64,000 nucleotides of DNA from Sphingobacteriales bacterium TSM_CSS (GTDB lineage Bacteria > Bacteroidota > Bacteroidia > Chitinophagales > UBA2359): positions 21,305 to 85,304 of the forward strand of contig NBMY01000071.1 of NCBI GenBank assembly GCA_002212985.1, written 5' to 3'. Below the pieces are notes generated by a model. The model saw only the letters and a program-made list of their open reading frames with translations. It had not been told where the DNA came from and made no database searches. Below, in pieces: positions 36,856-44,529 of the stretch. A program made the translations under genes and the position numbers. Numbering within the stretch: position 1 is the stretch's first letter; each line of letters begins with the position of its first letter.

Positions 36856-37321
36856 TTAGTTTAAATTGAAACCATATTGCAACGGGTAAACAGGGCGGGT
36901 ATATTGTGTAATTTGCCTGCAACCTTACCGGATTAACATAAAAAAGGGTAAAGTTAGGTAATTTTCTGCAACGGGCAAGAGGGTAGAAAGTAGAAAGTGG
37001 AAAGTAGAAAGGCTGTAATGTTGCATTCAACAATATTTCTGTTGGATGGGATGCCAACAATGATGACAATAACAATGGCAACAATTACAACATTGGTGGT
37101 TGACACCGGCGCAGGGTAGGGGGGCAACAGCCGGGTGCCTTTTAGAGAATTTAGGTATTAATTTAGGGGTTGATCCGGTGTCTTTATTATGAACACTGAC
37201 ATTGGCAACAATGCACCGCCTTTAGAAGTAGGGTTTTACAAAAGGTAATTTTTACCCCGCATAACTGTAAATTACGCCGCCTTTGTGCGACAAACCAACA
37301 AAGCACAGAGATAATACAACC
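36856..37321. other. 466-nt intergenic region with a heptamer array and a coding remnant
   Basis: Contains four tandem heptamers of the form GTAGAAA (36983-37010; one is GTGGAAA). Directly after them comes a short frame rich in Asn (37008-37103) ending G-N-N-Y-N-I-G-G-stop, with no start codon or conserved context. This looks like a decayed 3' end of a gene. The rest holds nothing recognisable. Confidence 0.5.
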
Positions 37322-38761
37322 ATGAAAAAACAATTTTTACCATATTTTTTCCTCTTTTTTGTGTGCAGCGCTGCCTTGCAGGCGCAAAATGCCACAGAGA
37401 CTCCATCGGTGTTGACTTATGAACAGTGTACACAATACGCCCGGGAACACAACATCCAAGCCCGCCAACTGCAACTGCAAACCGAAAGCGCCGGCATTAA
37501 CCTGCAGCAAAGCAAAGCCAACCGCCTGCCCAATGCCAATGCCAACTGGTCGCATGGGTTAAACTACGGGCGCAGCATTGACCCCTTTACCAACAGTTTT
37601 AACACCGAAGCCACACAGGCATCGCAAATTGCCGTAAGCAGCCGCGTAGTGCTCTACAACGGCAGGCAACTGCACAACACCATTGAGCAGCGCAAATTAG
37701 AATTGGAAGCAGCCAACTGGGATTTAAAAGATTTGGAGAATAACCTTCAACTCAATATTCTGTCGGCTTATATGCAAATTTTGTTGGCCGAAGAGCAACA
37801 GCGGGTGCTGGAGCAGCAGGCTAAAGTTACCCAAATACAGTACGAACAAACGCAGCGTTTTGTAAATGCCGGCGCCCTGCCGGCCGGCAACCTGCTCGAT
37901 ATTGAGGCACAAATAGCCAACGACCGGCTGAATATGGTAAATGCCGCTAATGCGGTGAACTCGGCTTACTTAGCCTTGTCGCAGATTTTAAATTATTACG
38001 AACCGTTTAAAATTAGCAAACCGACAGTGAATGTGCCCAATGTGGAGGCGCTTAACCAACTTACCGCCCGACAAGTGTTTGATGCAGCGCTGGCAACCCA
38101 GCCCCAACTGCAAAGCGCCGCCCTTAGAACCCGCATTGCCGAGCAATCTTTAAAGGTAGCCGAAGGCGCCCAATACCCCACCGTAGCGCTGTCGGCCAAT
38201 TTAAGTTCTTTATACTCCAGCAGGGCGCAGGATATAGTATTTGGCAATAGTATAGACACCTCGCTTACCAATTATTTTACCCTTACCGGAACCCCCATAG
38301 TAAGTCTTACCCCCGAATACAGCTTTAAAAAAACATCGTACCCCACCCAACTATGGAACAACTTAGGCGGCTTCATCGGGTTAAATGTGAGCATTCCCAT
38401 TTTTAACCAGTTTCAGGTTAAAAATGCCATTAAATTGTCGCGCATCAACATTACCAATGCCTACCTTACGCAGGAAAATACCCAAAATACCCTTCGGCAG
38501 CAGGTAGAGCAAGCCTACCTGAGCGCCCGCGCAGCCGCCACCCGCTATGAAGCATTGCAGGCAAACGTAACGGCGCTCCAAAAATCTGCCACCCATGCCG
38601 AAAAGCGCATGAATGCCGGAACCATCAGCGCGTTGGAGTACCTCAATATTCAAAACAACTTCACTGCCGCCCAACTCAACCTCGAATCGGCTAAATACGA
38701 ATTTTACTTCCGCCTTAAAATTCTGGATTTCTACCAAGGCAAATCCGTAAACCTGAAGTAA
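37322..38761 (+). CDS. TolC family outer-membrane efflux/export channel
   Basis: 479 residues from the ATG at 37322 (the ORF is open from 37283 but MKKQFLPYFFLFFVCSA is the signal peptide). The family's duplicated helical hairpin pattern is clear: LTYEQCTQYAREHNIQARQL, INLQQSKANRLPNANANW, LLAEEQQRVLEQQAKV, then repeats QSLKVAEGAQYPTVALSANL and TRYEALQANVTALQKSATHA. It would form the trimeric outer-membrane channel of a tripartite pump. No RND or HlyD partner gene is adjacent. A terminator-like hairpin follows. Confidence 0.92.
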   Translation: MKKQFLPYFFLFFVCSAALQAQNATETPSVLTYEQCTQYAREHNIQARQLQLQTESAGINLQQSKANRLPNANANWSHGLNYGRSIDPFTNSFNTEATQASQIAVSSRVVLYNGRQLHNTIEQRKLELEAANWDLKDLENNLQLNILSAYMQILLAEEQQRVLEQQAKVTQIQYEQTQRFVNAGALPAGNLLDIEAQIANDRLNMVNAANAVNSAYLALSQILNYYEPFKISKPTVNVPNVEALNQLTARQVFDAALATQPQLQSAALRTRIAEQSLKVAEGAQYPTVALSANLSSLYSSRAQDIVFGNSIDTSLTNYFTLTGTPIVSLTPEYSFKKTSYPTQLWNNLGGFIGLNVSIPIFNQFQVKNAIKLSRINITNAYLTQENTQNTLRQQVEQAYLSARAAATRYEALQANVTALQKSATHAEKRMNAGTISALEYLNIQNNFTAAQLNLESAKYEFYFRLKILDFYQGKSVNLK

Positions 38762-38783
38762 CCTATATTTTTGGCAAAAAAAA

Positions 38784-38809
38784 GGGCGCTGCAAGAAATT
38801 GCAGTGCCC
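38784..38809 (+). terminator. Hairpin with GAAA tetraloop after the TolC-like gene
   Basis: 11-bp stem GGGCGCTGCAA (38784-38794) with TTGCAGTGCCC (38799-38809), one G-U pair, and a GAAA tetraloop. Seven A residues precede it and a weak T-rich stretch follows, so it may also act in the other direction. Confidence 0.55.
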
Positions 38810-39293
38810 TAAATCATTTCAAATCACTACACTCAACTCGCCTTTTTGACGAGGGTGCAAATGCGAAGGTCACAAAACGCACCTTTTTTTATAAAACGTT
38901 TGCAGATTTATGCAGGCAACCCATTGGTAGCTTTACTTTTTTGCGGGTTAACTGCCGGCACATGCAACCTCATTGAGCTTGTTCCCGTCTGTTTGCAGCA
39001 CAACGACAAGCGAAGCCATTAACCCCGTTAAAGCAAAAATAATGGCAGAGATAGCGCTGTGCTATCTGTTTACCCAAATTATGCTTACCTTTGCGTGTGT
39101 TTTTATTGAATGGCACATTTTTTAATGCACTTTTTGTCGCTTAAAGATTTTTTCTGCTTAAATTTGAGTAATTTCAATCCGGTTTAACCAACTTTCCAAC
39201 CATAACAACGTTTTTCTGCCAGATTGCCTATGTAAAAAAGTTTTACACGTTGTTTTAATCTTTACTCATTAACTTGTAACATTGCTATTGAAT
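38810..39293. promoter_or_regulatory. Long upstream region of porV with -7 element
   Basis: No gene in this 484-nt stretch. A TACCTTTG at 39086-39093 matches TAnnTTTG and would give a leader of about 190-200 nt for porV. An AACGTTTT-rich part and CTGTGCTATC-type short repeats are present, but no known riboswitch fold was recognised. Confidence 0.45.
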
Positions 39294-40490
39294 ATGAAAA
39301 AAGTGTTTTGCCAGATATTGCTGGCTTTTACAGCCCTTAGCGGCTGCTTTTCTGTTGTACAGGCACAGGTAACCAATACCGGTCAATTAGATGGTCGGGT
39401 GAACACCGTTTTTACCTCTATTCCGTTTTTGCGCATTAACCCCGATGGCAGAACCGGCGGTATGGGCGATGTGGGTATTGCTACCGATGCCGACCCCGCT
39501 GCCTTGTATCACAACGTAGGTAAATTGGCCTTTGCTCCCAAAATGGTAGGCGTAAGCCTTACCTATACCCCGTGGCTGCGCGAGTTGGTAAACGACATTT
39601 ACATTGCCTATGTGGGCGGTTATTACAAAATTGATGAATTGCAGTCAATAGGACTTTCCATGCGCTATTTCTCTTTAGGCAATATCAATTTTACCGATAT
39701 TACCGGAAACGATGCCGGACAATACAACCCCAATGAGTTTGCCTTCGACCTGGGTTATTCCCGCCGTTTGTCCGACAAATTTGCTACCGGCATTACCCTT
39801 AAATATATTCGCTCCGACCTTGCCCGCGGACAAGAAGTAGGAAGCGGAAATATTGTAAAAGCAGCTCAGGCTGTAGCAGCCGATATAGGCTTTTACTACA
39901 AAACCCCTCTTAACCTTACCCCCGGCGGAAGCACCCTTTCGCTCGGCGCCGCTTTTACCAACATTGGTAACAAGGTATCTTACCTCAACGACGATACCCG
40001 CGATTTTATACCCATTAACATGGGGCTTGGCTCTGCCCTGAAAATGAACATTGACGACCACAACTCCATTATGGTAGCAGTCGACATGAACAAACTCATG
40101 GTACCCACCCCCGATACCCTTGACCTTGACGGCAACTTGGTGCCCGATACGCGCGAAAAACCCCTGCTTAGCGGCATGTTTGGCTCTTTCAGCGATGCCC
40201 CCGGCGGATTTAAAGAAGAATTGCAGGAGCTAATGTTTTCAATTGGGGCAGAGTATTGGTACAACAACCAGTTTGCCCTCAGAACCGGCTATTTCAACGA
40301 GCATAAATACAAAGGCAACCGTAAATTCCTTACCGTAGGGTTGGGTTTACGCTACAGCGTTTTTGGGTTTAATTTCTCTTACCTCATTCCGGTTAGCGGC
40401 CAACGCAACCCGTTAGACAACACTTTACGCTTCTCCCTCACTTTTGATTTTGACGGAAAAGAAAAAGCCGATAGCAGCACCGAAGAATAA
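39294..40490 (+). CDS. porV: T9SS outer-membrane protein PorV
   Basis: 398 residues from the ATG at 39294 (the frame opens with a TTG at 39282). Signal peptide ends VVQAQ. The hallmark start FLRINPDGRTGGMGDVGIAT is the family signature, then AALYHNVGKLAF, YTPWLRELVNDIYIAYVGGY, ALRTGYFNEHKYKGNRKFLT, RYSVFGFNFSYLIPVSGQRN and the final outer-membrane strand LRFSLTFDF. PorV binds T9SS cargo sorting domains and feeds the attachment complex. It is a solitary gene here, with a strong terminator after it. Confidence 0.95.
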   Translation: MKKVFCQILLAFTALSGCFSVVQAQVTNTGQLDGRVNTVFTSIPFLRINPDGRTGGMGDVGIATDADPAALYHNVGKLAFAPKMVGVSLTYTPWLRELVNDIYIAYVGGYYKIDELQSIGLSMRYFSLGNINFTDITGNDAGQYNPNEFAFDLGYSRRLSDKFATGITLKYIRSDLARGQEVGSGNIVKAAQAVAADIGFYYKTPLNLTPGGSTLSLGAAFTNIGNKVSYLNDDTRDFIPINMGLGSALKMNIDDHNSIMVAVDMNKLMVPTPDTLDLDGNLVPDTREKPLLSGMFGSFSDAPGGFKEELQELMFSIGAEYWYNNQFALRTGYFNEHKYKGNRKFLTVGLGLRYSVFGFNFSYLIPVSGQRNPLDNTLRFSLTFDFDGKEKADSSTEE

Positions 40491-40545
40491 AACCAATATT
40501 GCCCTAAAACTGCGGCAACAGGTAAACCCGATGCAGGTGTAAAAA

Positions 40546-40580
40546 CAGCCCGAAACTCCGGAGGTTTCGGGCTGTTTTGT
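40546..40580 (+). terminator. Rho-independent terminator of porV
   Basis: Perfect 11-bp stem CAGCCCGAAAC (40546-40556) with GTTTCGGGCTG (40564-40574), 7-nt loop, then TTTTGTTTTT. It ends 84-90 nt after the porV stop. Confidence 0.9.
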
Positions 40581-41054
40581 TTTTCTAACGCAAGGCACAA
40601 GCAAGATTGAAAGAAATTTCAGGCAAATAGTTCAATCATCCTTGCAAAAAATGCTGCTTTTTATACCAACCTTCTCAATGCACCCGCCTTTCCTCTAAAA
40701 AAACTACCTTGGCTGCATTTCCGGCAAGGTGGAGGAAATGTTGCTATTGAACAACAAACTCAACCCAACCAAGCGCAGTTTCCCTTGCTGCAACAAATTG
40801 CGGGGGCAAGTTACATTTATGGTGTGTAATGATTGCCCATGCTTGCGCGAGGCTATGCCTTGCGGGTTACGCTGTTTACGCGGCTAAACCTTGAGCGGGC
40901 AGGGCAACTTTGTTTCGGTAACCAAAATATTCTTATTCCAAGCAAAAAACCAACTCCAAGTTCCCATGCGCTTATACAGCCCGCTAAATTTGCAATTTCT
41001 TGCTGCTGGTAAATTGTATATACTGAAGACTACCTAAATATGTAAAATTTTAAT
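40581..41054. other. Gene-free region between porV terminator and the miniature element
   Basis: No coding region. An imperfect two-stem hairpin (TTTCCTC 40689-40695 with GAGGAAA 40732-40738; ACCTTG 40706-40711 with CAAGGT 40725-40730) and one GAGGCTATGCCTT palindrome (40849-40861) of the same type as those at 52.2 kb are the only structures seen. Confidence 0.5.
40849..40861. repeat. REP-like palindrome GAGGCnnnGCCTy
   Basis: GAGGCTATGCCTT here shares its pattern with three copies at 52209-52292 (GAGGCTGTGCCTT, GAGGCTAAGCCTC, GAGGCGAAGCCTC). The first two also share the flanking GCTTGC-[GT]-C lead. Confidence 0.5.
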
Positions 41055-41506
41055 GGTTCTTCCGTACATTTAGCGCAAAATTACTCTCTTTGGGGATTGG
41101 CGCTAACAGATATAAATTACTCACCCCCAGCCCCTCTCTCCGATAAATCGGCAATGAAAAGGCTGCTAAATAATCAACTTACACGTGCCGATTTACCGCA
41201 AAGAGGGGAGCAGCCCTTTGTTAGCAGGGAAAGGTGTAGTTGAAAAGAACTCTGCTCCCCCTCTTTATCGGAAATGCCGGGTTGATGGTTGTTTTTTGCG
41301 TGAAGGTTGAGCATTTCCGATAGGGAGGGGGCTGGGGGGGTGGGTTAAGAAGGGGGCAAGTTGGGGGCAAGGCAGATTAGAATGAGTAGGCAAATAAAAT
41401 ACCGAAAATCAAACAAACGCTCATCTGAAAGGGAGTACAATTCTTTTTATCACAATCCAAAGGTAATAGTCGCTTTCCTATGATGCGCTAAAAAGTCGGA
41501 AGAACC
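41055..41506. mobile_element. Miniature transposable element with ISL3-like ends
   Basis: 452-bp element without an ORF. The ends start GGTTCTTCCG at 41055-41064 and finish CGGAAGAACC at 41497-41506; after four mismatched bases, TTTAGCGCA extends the inverted repeats, giving 19 matches in 23. It is flanked by a perfect 8-bp duplication ATTTTAAT (41047-41054 and 41507-41514). GG[CT]TCTTC ends and 8-bp duplications are known from the ISL3 family, so this is probably a non-autonomous derivative. Inside, a second inverted repeat built on C/G-rich blocks (CCCCCAGCCCCTCTC and its near-complement around 41310-41340) and ATCGG-rich segments could form a long structure. Confidence 0.82.
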
Positions 41507-41514
41507 ATTTTAAT
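41507..41514. repeat. 8-bp target-site duplication (right copy)
   Basis: ATTTTAAT, identical to 41047-41054 on the other side of the miniature element. It contains the stop codon (41510-41512, TAA on the minus strand) of the thioredoxin-like gene, so the element inserted right at the end of that gene without altering its protein. Confidence 0.85.
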
Positions 41515-42010
41515 TACTGCTTTTCTGTTCACCACACCCCGCCGGCAGCAGTGTTTTTGTAAACTCTTGCCATATAAAAGGCAATTCTTCTTCAATAAGC
41601 TGCTTGTTATAGGCAATAAAGCTATCCTTTACAAAATAGAGTTTGCTGTATGGCGTTAGCAGGTTATAGCGGGCAAGTGTATCGGCGCTTGTAAATTGGA
41701 GGGCGGTGTTGGGTGAGTTTTTTACTGCCTGCTGTAGCAACGAGTCTGGTGTGCTAAGCACAAGGCATTTTGCACAGGGAAGTTGCATGATTTGTTGTGC
41801 AAACTGCCTTATTTTTTCTGTACAAGAGCCGCAAAAAGACGGGTTAATGAGCAAGATGAGTTTATTGGAATCGACAATGTTTTTGCACAATTTATTTGTT
41901 ACAAAAGAGGCGGTAAGAGGGTCAATATCATTTACGGTATTGGTTGTTTGGTTTGAAACGCATGAGTACCACAGAAAGAACATAGAAAATAAGCAAACTA
42001 TGTATTTCAT
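41510..42010 (-). CDS. Thioredoxin-fold-like lipoprotein with CGSC motif
   Basis: 166 residues. Signal peptide with Cys at about residue 17 (FLWYSC), a plausible though non-canonical lipobox. A central strand ILLINPSFCGSCTEKIRQF holds a CxxC, placed as in thioredoxin-like proteins, followed by a helix and CLVLSTPDSLLQQAV. Later segments LYFVKDSFIAYNKQLIEEEL fit beta-alpha elements. It is the last gene of the four-gene minus-strand operon and overlaps the preceding gene by 4 nt (ATGA type), so translation is coupled. Its last 20 or so codons are duplicated at 44281-44342. Not matched to a named family; TlpA-like by fold only. Confidence 0.7.
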   Translation of the reverse strand: MKYIVCLFSMFFLWYSCVSNQTTNTVNDIDPLTASFVTNKLCKNIVDSNKLILLINPSFCGSCTEKIRQFAQQIMQLPCAKCLVLSTPDSLLQQAVKNSPNTALQFTSADTLARYNLLTPYSKLYFVKDSFIAYNKQLIEEELPFIWQEFTKTLLPAGCGEQKSSN

Positions 42011-42441
42011 TGCAGTTTTTTGAGTTTTTTCTTTTTGGGGTTGAGCATGATGTTATACACCGAAAACAGCCCGTATTGGGTTAGGGTAATGGTGTTTATT
42101 TCTTTAAACTCAAACCGGCTTTGGTTGGTAAGCGGTTGCAAGATTTTAGCCCCGGCGTTTTCGCAAATTACTAATATTCTGTTTCCTTTTTGTTTGCCAA
42201 TTAAACTTACCAGATTTTCGCGGCAGTATTTTGAGCCGGTACAAAACTGAAAATGCACTACAAAAACTTTGTCGTAGTGGGCAAATACAATAGTAGAGTC
42301 AATGGTGGGCAGCGTTTGTTCAAAACTACGGTAGCTTACCTGTTGCTGGGCTTGTAAAGAACAGCCCAATAACAAGCAAAGTAAGAACAGCAGGGCTGCG
42401 CTAGTTTTTGGTGAAGGTGATTTTGAGAATATTGTATTCAT
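42007..42441 (-). CDS. Exported thioredoxin-fold-like protein
   Basis: 144 residues. Hydrophobic N-terminus (SAALLFLLCLLLGCSLQAQ) is a signal peptide; a lipidated Cys in LLLGC is also possible. Core: TIVFAHYDKVFVVHFQFCTGSKYCRENLVSLI with two Cys (C-x5-C) after a beta strand, then GNRILVICENAGAKIL. This resembles the first half of a redoxin-type fold but lacks a clear CxxC. It overlaps the 3' end of the propeller gene by 41 nt and the next gene by 4 nt, so the three are tightly coupled. Confidence 0.66.
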   Translation of the reverse strand: MNTIFSKSPSPKTSAALLFLLCLLLGCSLQAQQQVSYRSFEQTLPTIDSTIVFAHYDKVFVVHFQFCTGSKYCRENLVSLIGKQKGNRILVICENAGAKILQPLTNQSRFEFKEINTITLTQYGLFSVYNIMLNPKKKKLKKLQ

Positions 42442-43570
42442 TTCCCATGGCTTTTGAAAAGGGGCCGTAATTTATAAATAATCCTTGTTTGGAAGTTGCC
42501 ACCAAAAACAACCCAAAACACATTTTGGGTAAAAGCGTTTCGCCCATCAGATTAAAATTTTCATCTAAAACCATAACCGATATTTGTCTGTCTTTGTAAG
42601 TGTTAAAAAAGCCCTGCTCATTTTTTTGGGGCATTGGTAATATAAAGAACCGGTAATACAGGTTTCGGTATTCATCGTAAATCAATTTTTCATATCTGGC
42701 GCTATGCATAAATATATCGAATGCTCTATCTTTATTATATGGGTTACTTCTGAATGGGAGTGGTAAAATAGAATCGGTTTGAAAAGAACTTCGGCAAATA
42801 TAACGCAGTATAGTATTGTCTCGCAGGTTAAATTTCCAGATTTCTGGCAGTGCGTTGCAGGCATATAGAATAAAATCATCGGCATACAGTTGTTGAATGG
42901 GACGCGAAAGCCCAAAATCATTTTTATATAAAAACATTGGCTGTTTAATTCCGATTTCCTTTATTTCGTTGGTTTTTAAATTAAGTTCAGCTGTTATGGG
43001 ATATACTTTAGCGCCAAAGGGATTGCCAACAGTAAAAAACAATAGGCTATCAGAAGTTACATAAATCTGTGTTAAGCCGCTCAATGTTAAATTGATAAGT
43101 TTTTTATCAAGCATTGTTTTGTTGGCATTTACATACGTATTGAGGTTAAGTTTTTTGTCAGCTAAAGTGGCTGTATAAAAAGCGCCATCTTTATTTTCTA
43201 AGTGATAAACCGAATTTCCTTTAATAAAGGTGCTATTCATATCTTCGCAAACCCTGTAATCTACAGGAACATCTATTGTGTACATAAATTTATCACTTTC
43301 CAGATTGTACACGTCTAATGTATTGTTTGTGTTGTTTCTAAGTACAAGGCAAGCAGAGTCTGAAATTGTAAGCGCCGATATGCTGCTACAGCTATAGCTC
43401 TTAAAATCAATGTTTTTTGTGCTGATGCTATCAAACCGGAAAGTTAGTGAACCGGCATTTTGAAGCGTTTTGATTGCCTTTACATTGTGGATATTAAACC
43501 CTGATTGTGAACAGCCTTTTAATATCACCACAAACAGCAGCAGTATTATTATACTTTTTAAATTAACCAT
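42401..43570 (-). CDS. DUF4221-like beta-propeller lipoprotein
   Basis: 389 residues from the ATG at 43570, chosen because it starts the signal peptide (MVNLKSIIILLLFVVILKGC, lipobox VILKGC). The mature protein has a blade-like alternation of strands (SALTISDSACLVLRNNTNNT, LDVYNLESDKFMYTIDVP, SDSLLFFTVGNPFGAKVYPI, DFILYACNALPEIWKFNLRD) as in DUF4221 or six-bladed propeller lipoproteins of Bacteroidota. Such proteins often sit next to small exported Cys-rich peptides, as here. The gap to the preceding gene is 133 nt and contains two hairpins. Confidence 0.75.
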   Translation of the reverse strand: MVNLKSIIILLLFVVILKGCSQSGFNIHNVKAIKTLQNAGSLTFRFDSISTKNIDFKSYSCSSISALTISDSACLVLRNNTNNTLDVYNLESDKFMYTIDVPVDYRVCEDMNSTFIKGNSVYHLENKDGAFYTATLADKKLNLNTYVNANKTMLDKKLINLTLSGLTQIYVTSDSLLFFTVGNPFGAKVYPITAELNLKTNEIKEIGIKQPMFLYKNDFGLSRPIQQLYADDFILYACNALPEIWKFNLRDNTILRYICRSSFQTDSILPLPFRSNPYNKDRAFDIFMHSARYEKLIYDEYRNLYYRFFILPMPQKNEQGFFNTYKDRQISVMVLDENFNLMGETLLPKMCFGLFLVATSKQGLFINYGPFSKAMGNEYNILKITFTKN

Positions 43571-43600
43571 AAAATAAGAAAAGTTGCATGTGTTAAATAT

Positions 43601-43662
43601 GGGCGGCATCTGCCATCAATTCAATTGAATTTAAAATACACTCAACCTGATAGATGCCGCCC
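43601..43662 (-). promoter_or_regulatory. Perfect 11-bp stem between operon genes 1 and 2
   Basis: GGGCGGCATCT (43601-43611) pairs with AGATGCCGCCC (43652-43662); the loop contains the 14-bp palindrome AATTCAATTGAATT (43618-43631). Lies just upstream of the propeller gene. May be an mRNA-stabilising or processing structure. Confidence 0.6.
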
Positions 43663-43676
43663 TTAGCATGATTTTT

Positions 43677-43698
43677 AAAAAAGGCTGCTAAAGCAACC
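43677..43698 (-). terminator. Attenuator-like terminator directly after the Cys-rich gene
   Basis: On the minus strand GGTTGC-TTTA-GCAGCC (complement of 43698-43683) has a 6-bp stem with one G-U pair, followed by six T (complement of 43682-43677). It starts 5 nt after the stop of the Cys-rich gene. A partial terminator here would make the first gene more abundant than the genes behind it. Confidence 0.7.
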
Positions 43699-43703
43699 TA
43701 TGT

Positions 43704-44009
43704 TTAGCAATTTAAACAATGAGTACAACCGAATGCCGAACTACAACCCGAACCGGTAGCAGTACAATAAATACCGGGTAAACCATCGGGGGTAGTACAG
43801 GAGTAGGTTTGAAAATTCCACTTAGTTGCTTTTTCCTGCTCGTACTTTTCCCATTTGTCTATAAACTGGCAGGGAATAATTTTATTGTTGGGTGTTTTCC
43901 AAACGCAGTCGGTTTTGGCTGTTTCTGCAAACATGTCGGTTTCTTCCTGTTTTGAGCAGGCAGTGAGCAATAAAAACAGCCCTACAAGTAAAAACGTTAC
44001 TTTTTTCAT
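43704..44009 (-). CDS. Small Cys-rich lipoprotein with C-terminal CxxCxxC
   Basis: 101 residues. Classical lipoprotein signal (FLLLTAC, Cys18). The mature part has eight further Cys at 35, 47, 71, 82, 89, 95, 98 and 101, the last three as CTHCLNC at the very C-terminus, with a Gly/Ser-rich stretch between. An even count suggests four disulfides. Leads the operon whose last two products are thioredoxin-fold-like. It resembles small exported Cys-rich peptides such as the NVEALA group in context, but has no NVEALA motif and is lipidated, so I do not assign it. Expressed from the promoter at 44215-44245. Confidence 0.75.
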   Translation of the reverse strand: MKKVTFLLVGLFLLLTACSKQEETDMFAETAKTDCVWKTPNNKIIPCQFIDKWEKYEQEKATKWNFQTYSCTTPDGLPGIYCTATGSGCSSAFGCTHCLNC

Positions 44010-44214
44010 AATTCAAATTGTTTTAAAATTACGCCTACACTTTCGCTTTCGGCAAATTCGCCTTACTTTGGTTTTTGGTGGTGTTGGGGTTTTCCACCCT
44101 GTTGTTGCCGGCAGTTTGGGCATAAAACTATGCGCAACTTGTTTTATACTGGCAAACGGTTTTGGTATATACAACAGCAATGTTTGGCGCTTTGGTATTT
44201 AACCATTACATATG

Positions 44215-44245
44215 CAAAAATACCCCCCCCCATGACATTTCCAAA
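44215..44245 (-). promoter_or_regulatory. Consensus Bacteroidota promoter with a 9-base homopolymer in its spacer
   Basis: Minus strand: -33 TTTG (complement of 44242-44245), 19-nt spacer, -7 TATTTTTG (complement of 44215-44222). The spacer begins next to the -7 element with nine consecutive G on the minus strand (C at 44223-44231). It drives the four-gene operon with a leader of about 200 nt. Insertion or loss of one G would change spacing to 20 or 18 nt. Confidence 0.75.
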
Positions 44246-44273
44246 TAATTGCAAATTTTTTGTGTCATTTTTT

Positions 44274-44360
44274 TGTAAAATTTTAATTGCTGCTTTTCTG
44301 TTCACCACACCCCGCCGGCAGCAGTGTTTTTGTAAACTCTTGTATGTTTTGTGGCAGTTG
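44274..44360 (-). pseudogene. Remnant of a second copy of the CGSC lipoprotein gene
   Basis: 44281-44342 matches 41508-41569 in 61 of 62 positions and encodes the same C-terminus (EFTKTLLPAGCGEQKSSN, stop). The match also extends 7 nt outward (TGTAAAA) to 41041-41047, where the miniature element now interrupts it. Upstream of the remnant the frame meets a stop after about 6 codons, so only the 3' end survives. Confidence 0.8.
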
Positions 44361-44529
44361 TTAACATGCTGTATTATCGGCAACGGGTTTAACGCCTAAG
44401 TCTTTGGGCAGTTCTGTAGTAAAATTTACCCTTTTACCGCACAGTTGCAGCTATTTTTGTTTTACTAATAAAAATATTGGTATCTTGGCGGTAAAATTGA
44501 ACCGACACCTTTACCAAAAACCCTCCGGC

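Larger units (their letters stand above)
44010..44529. other. Divergent intergenic region between the Cys-rich operon and the giant secreted protein
   Basis: Holds the operon promoter (44215-44245), the pseudogene fragment (44274-44360) and, on the plus strand, a -7 TATTTTTG at 44452-44459, 71 nt before the ATG at 44530. Nothing else is recognisable. Confidence 0.6.

Noticed and set aside
37008..37103. Possible diversity-generating retroelement variable region (Asn-rich)
   Set aside because: No reverse transcriptase, no matching template repeat in the window and no C-type-lectin GFR ending.
38784..38809. tRNA or small structured RNA gene
   Set aside because: Only a single short stem with a GAAA loop right after a stop codon; best read as a terminator.
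41055..41506. Full insertion sequence
   Set aside because: Too short for a transposase and has no ORF of useful length; treated as a miniature element.
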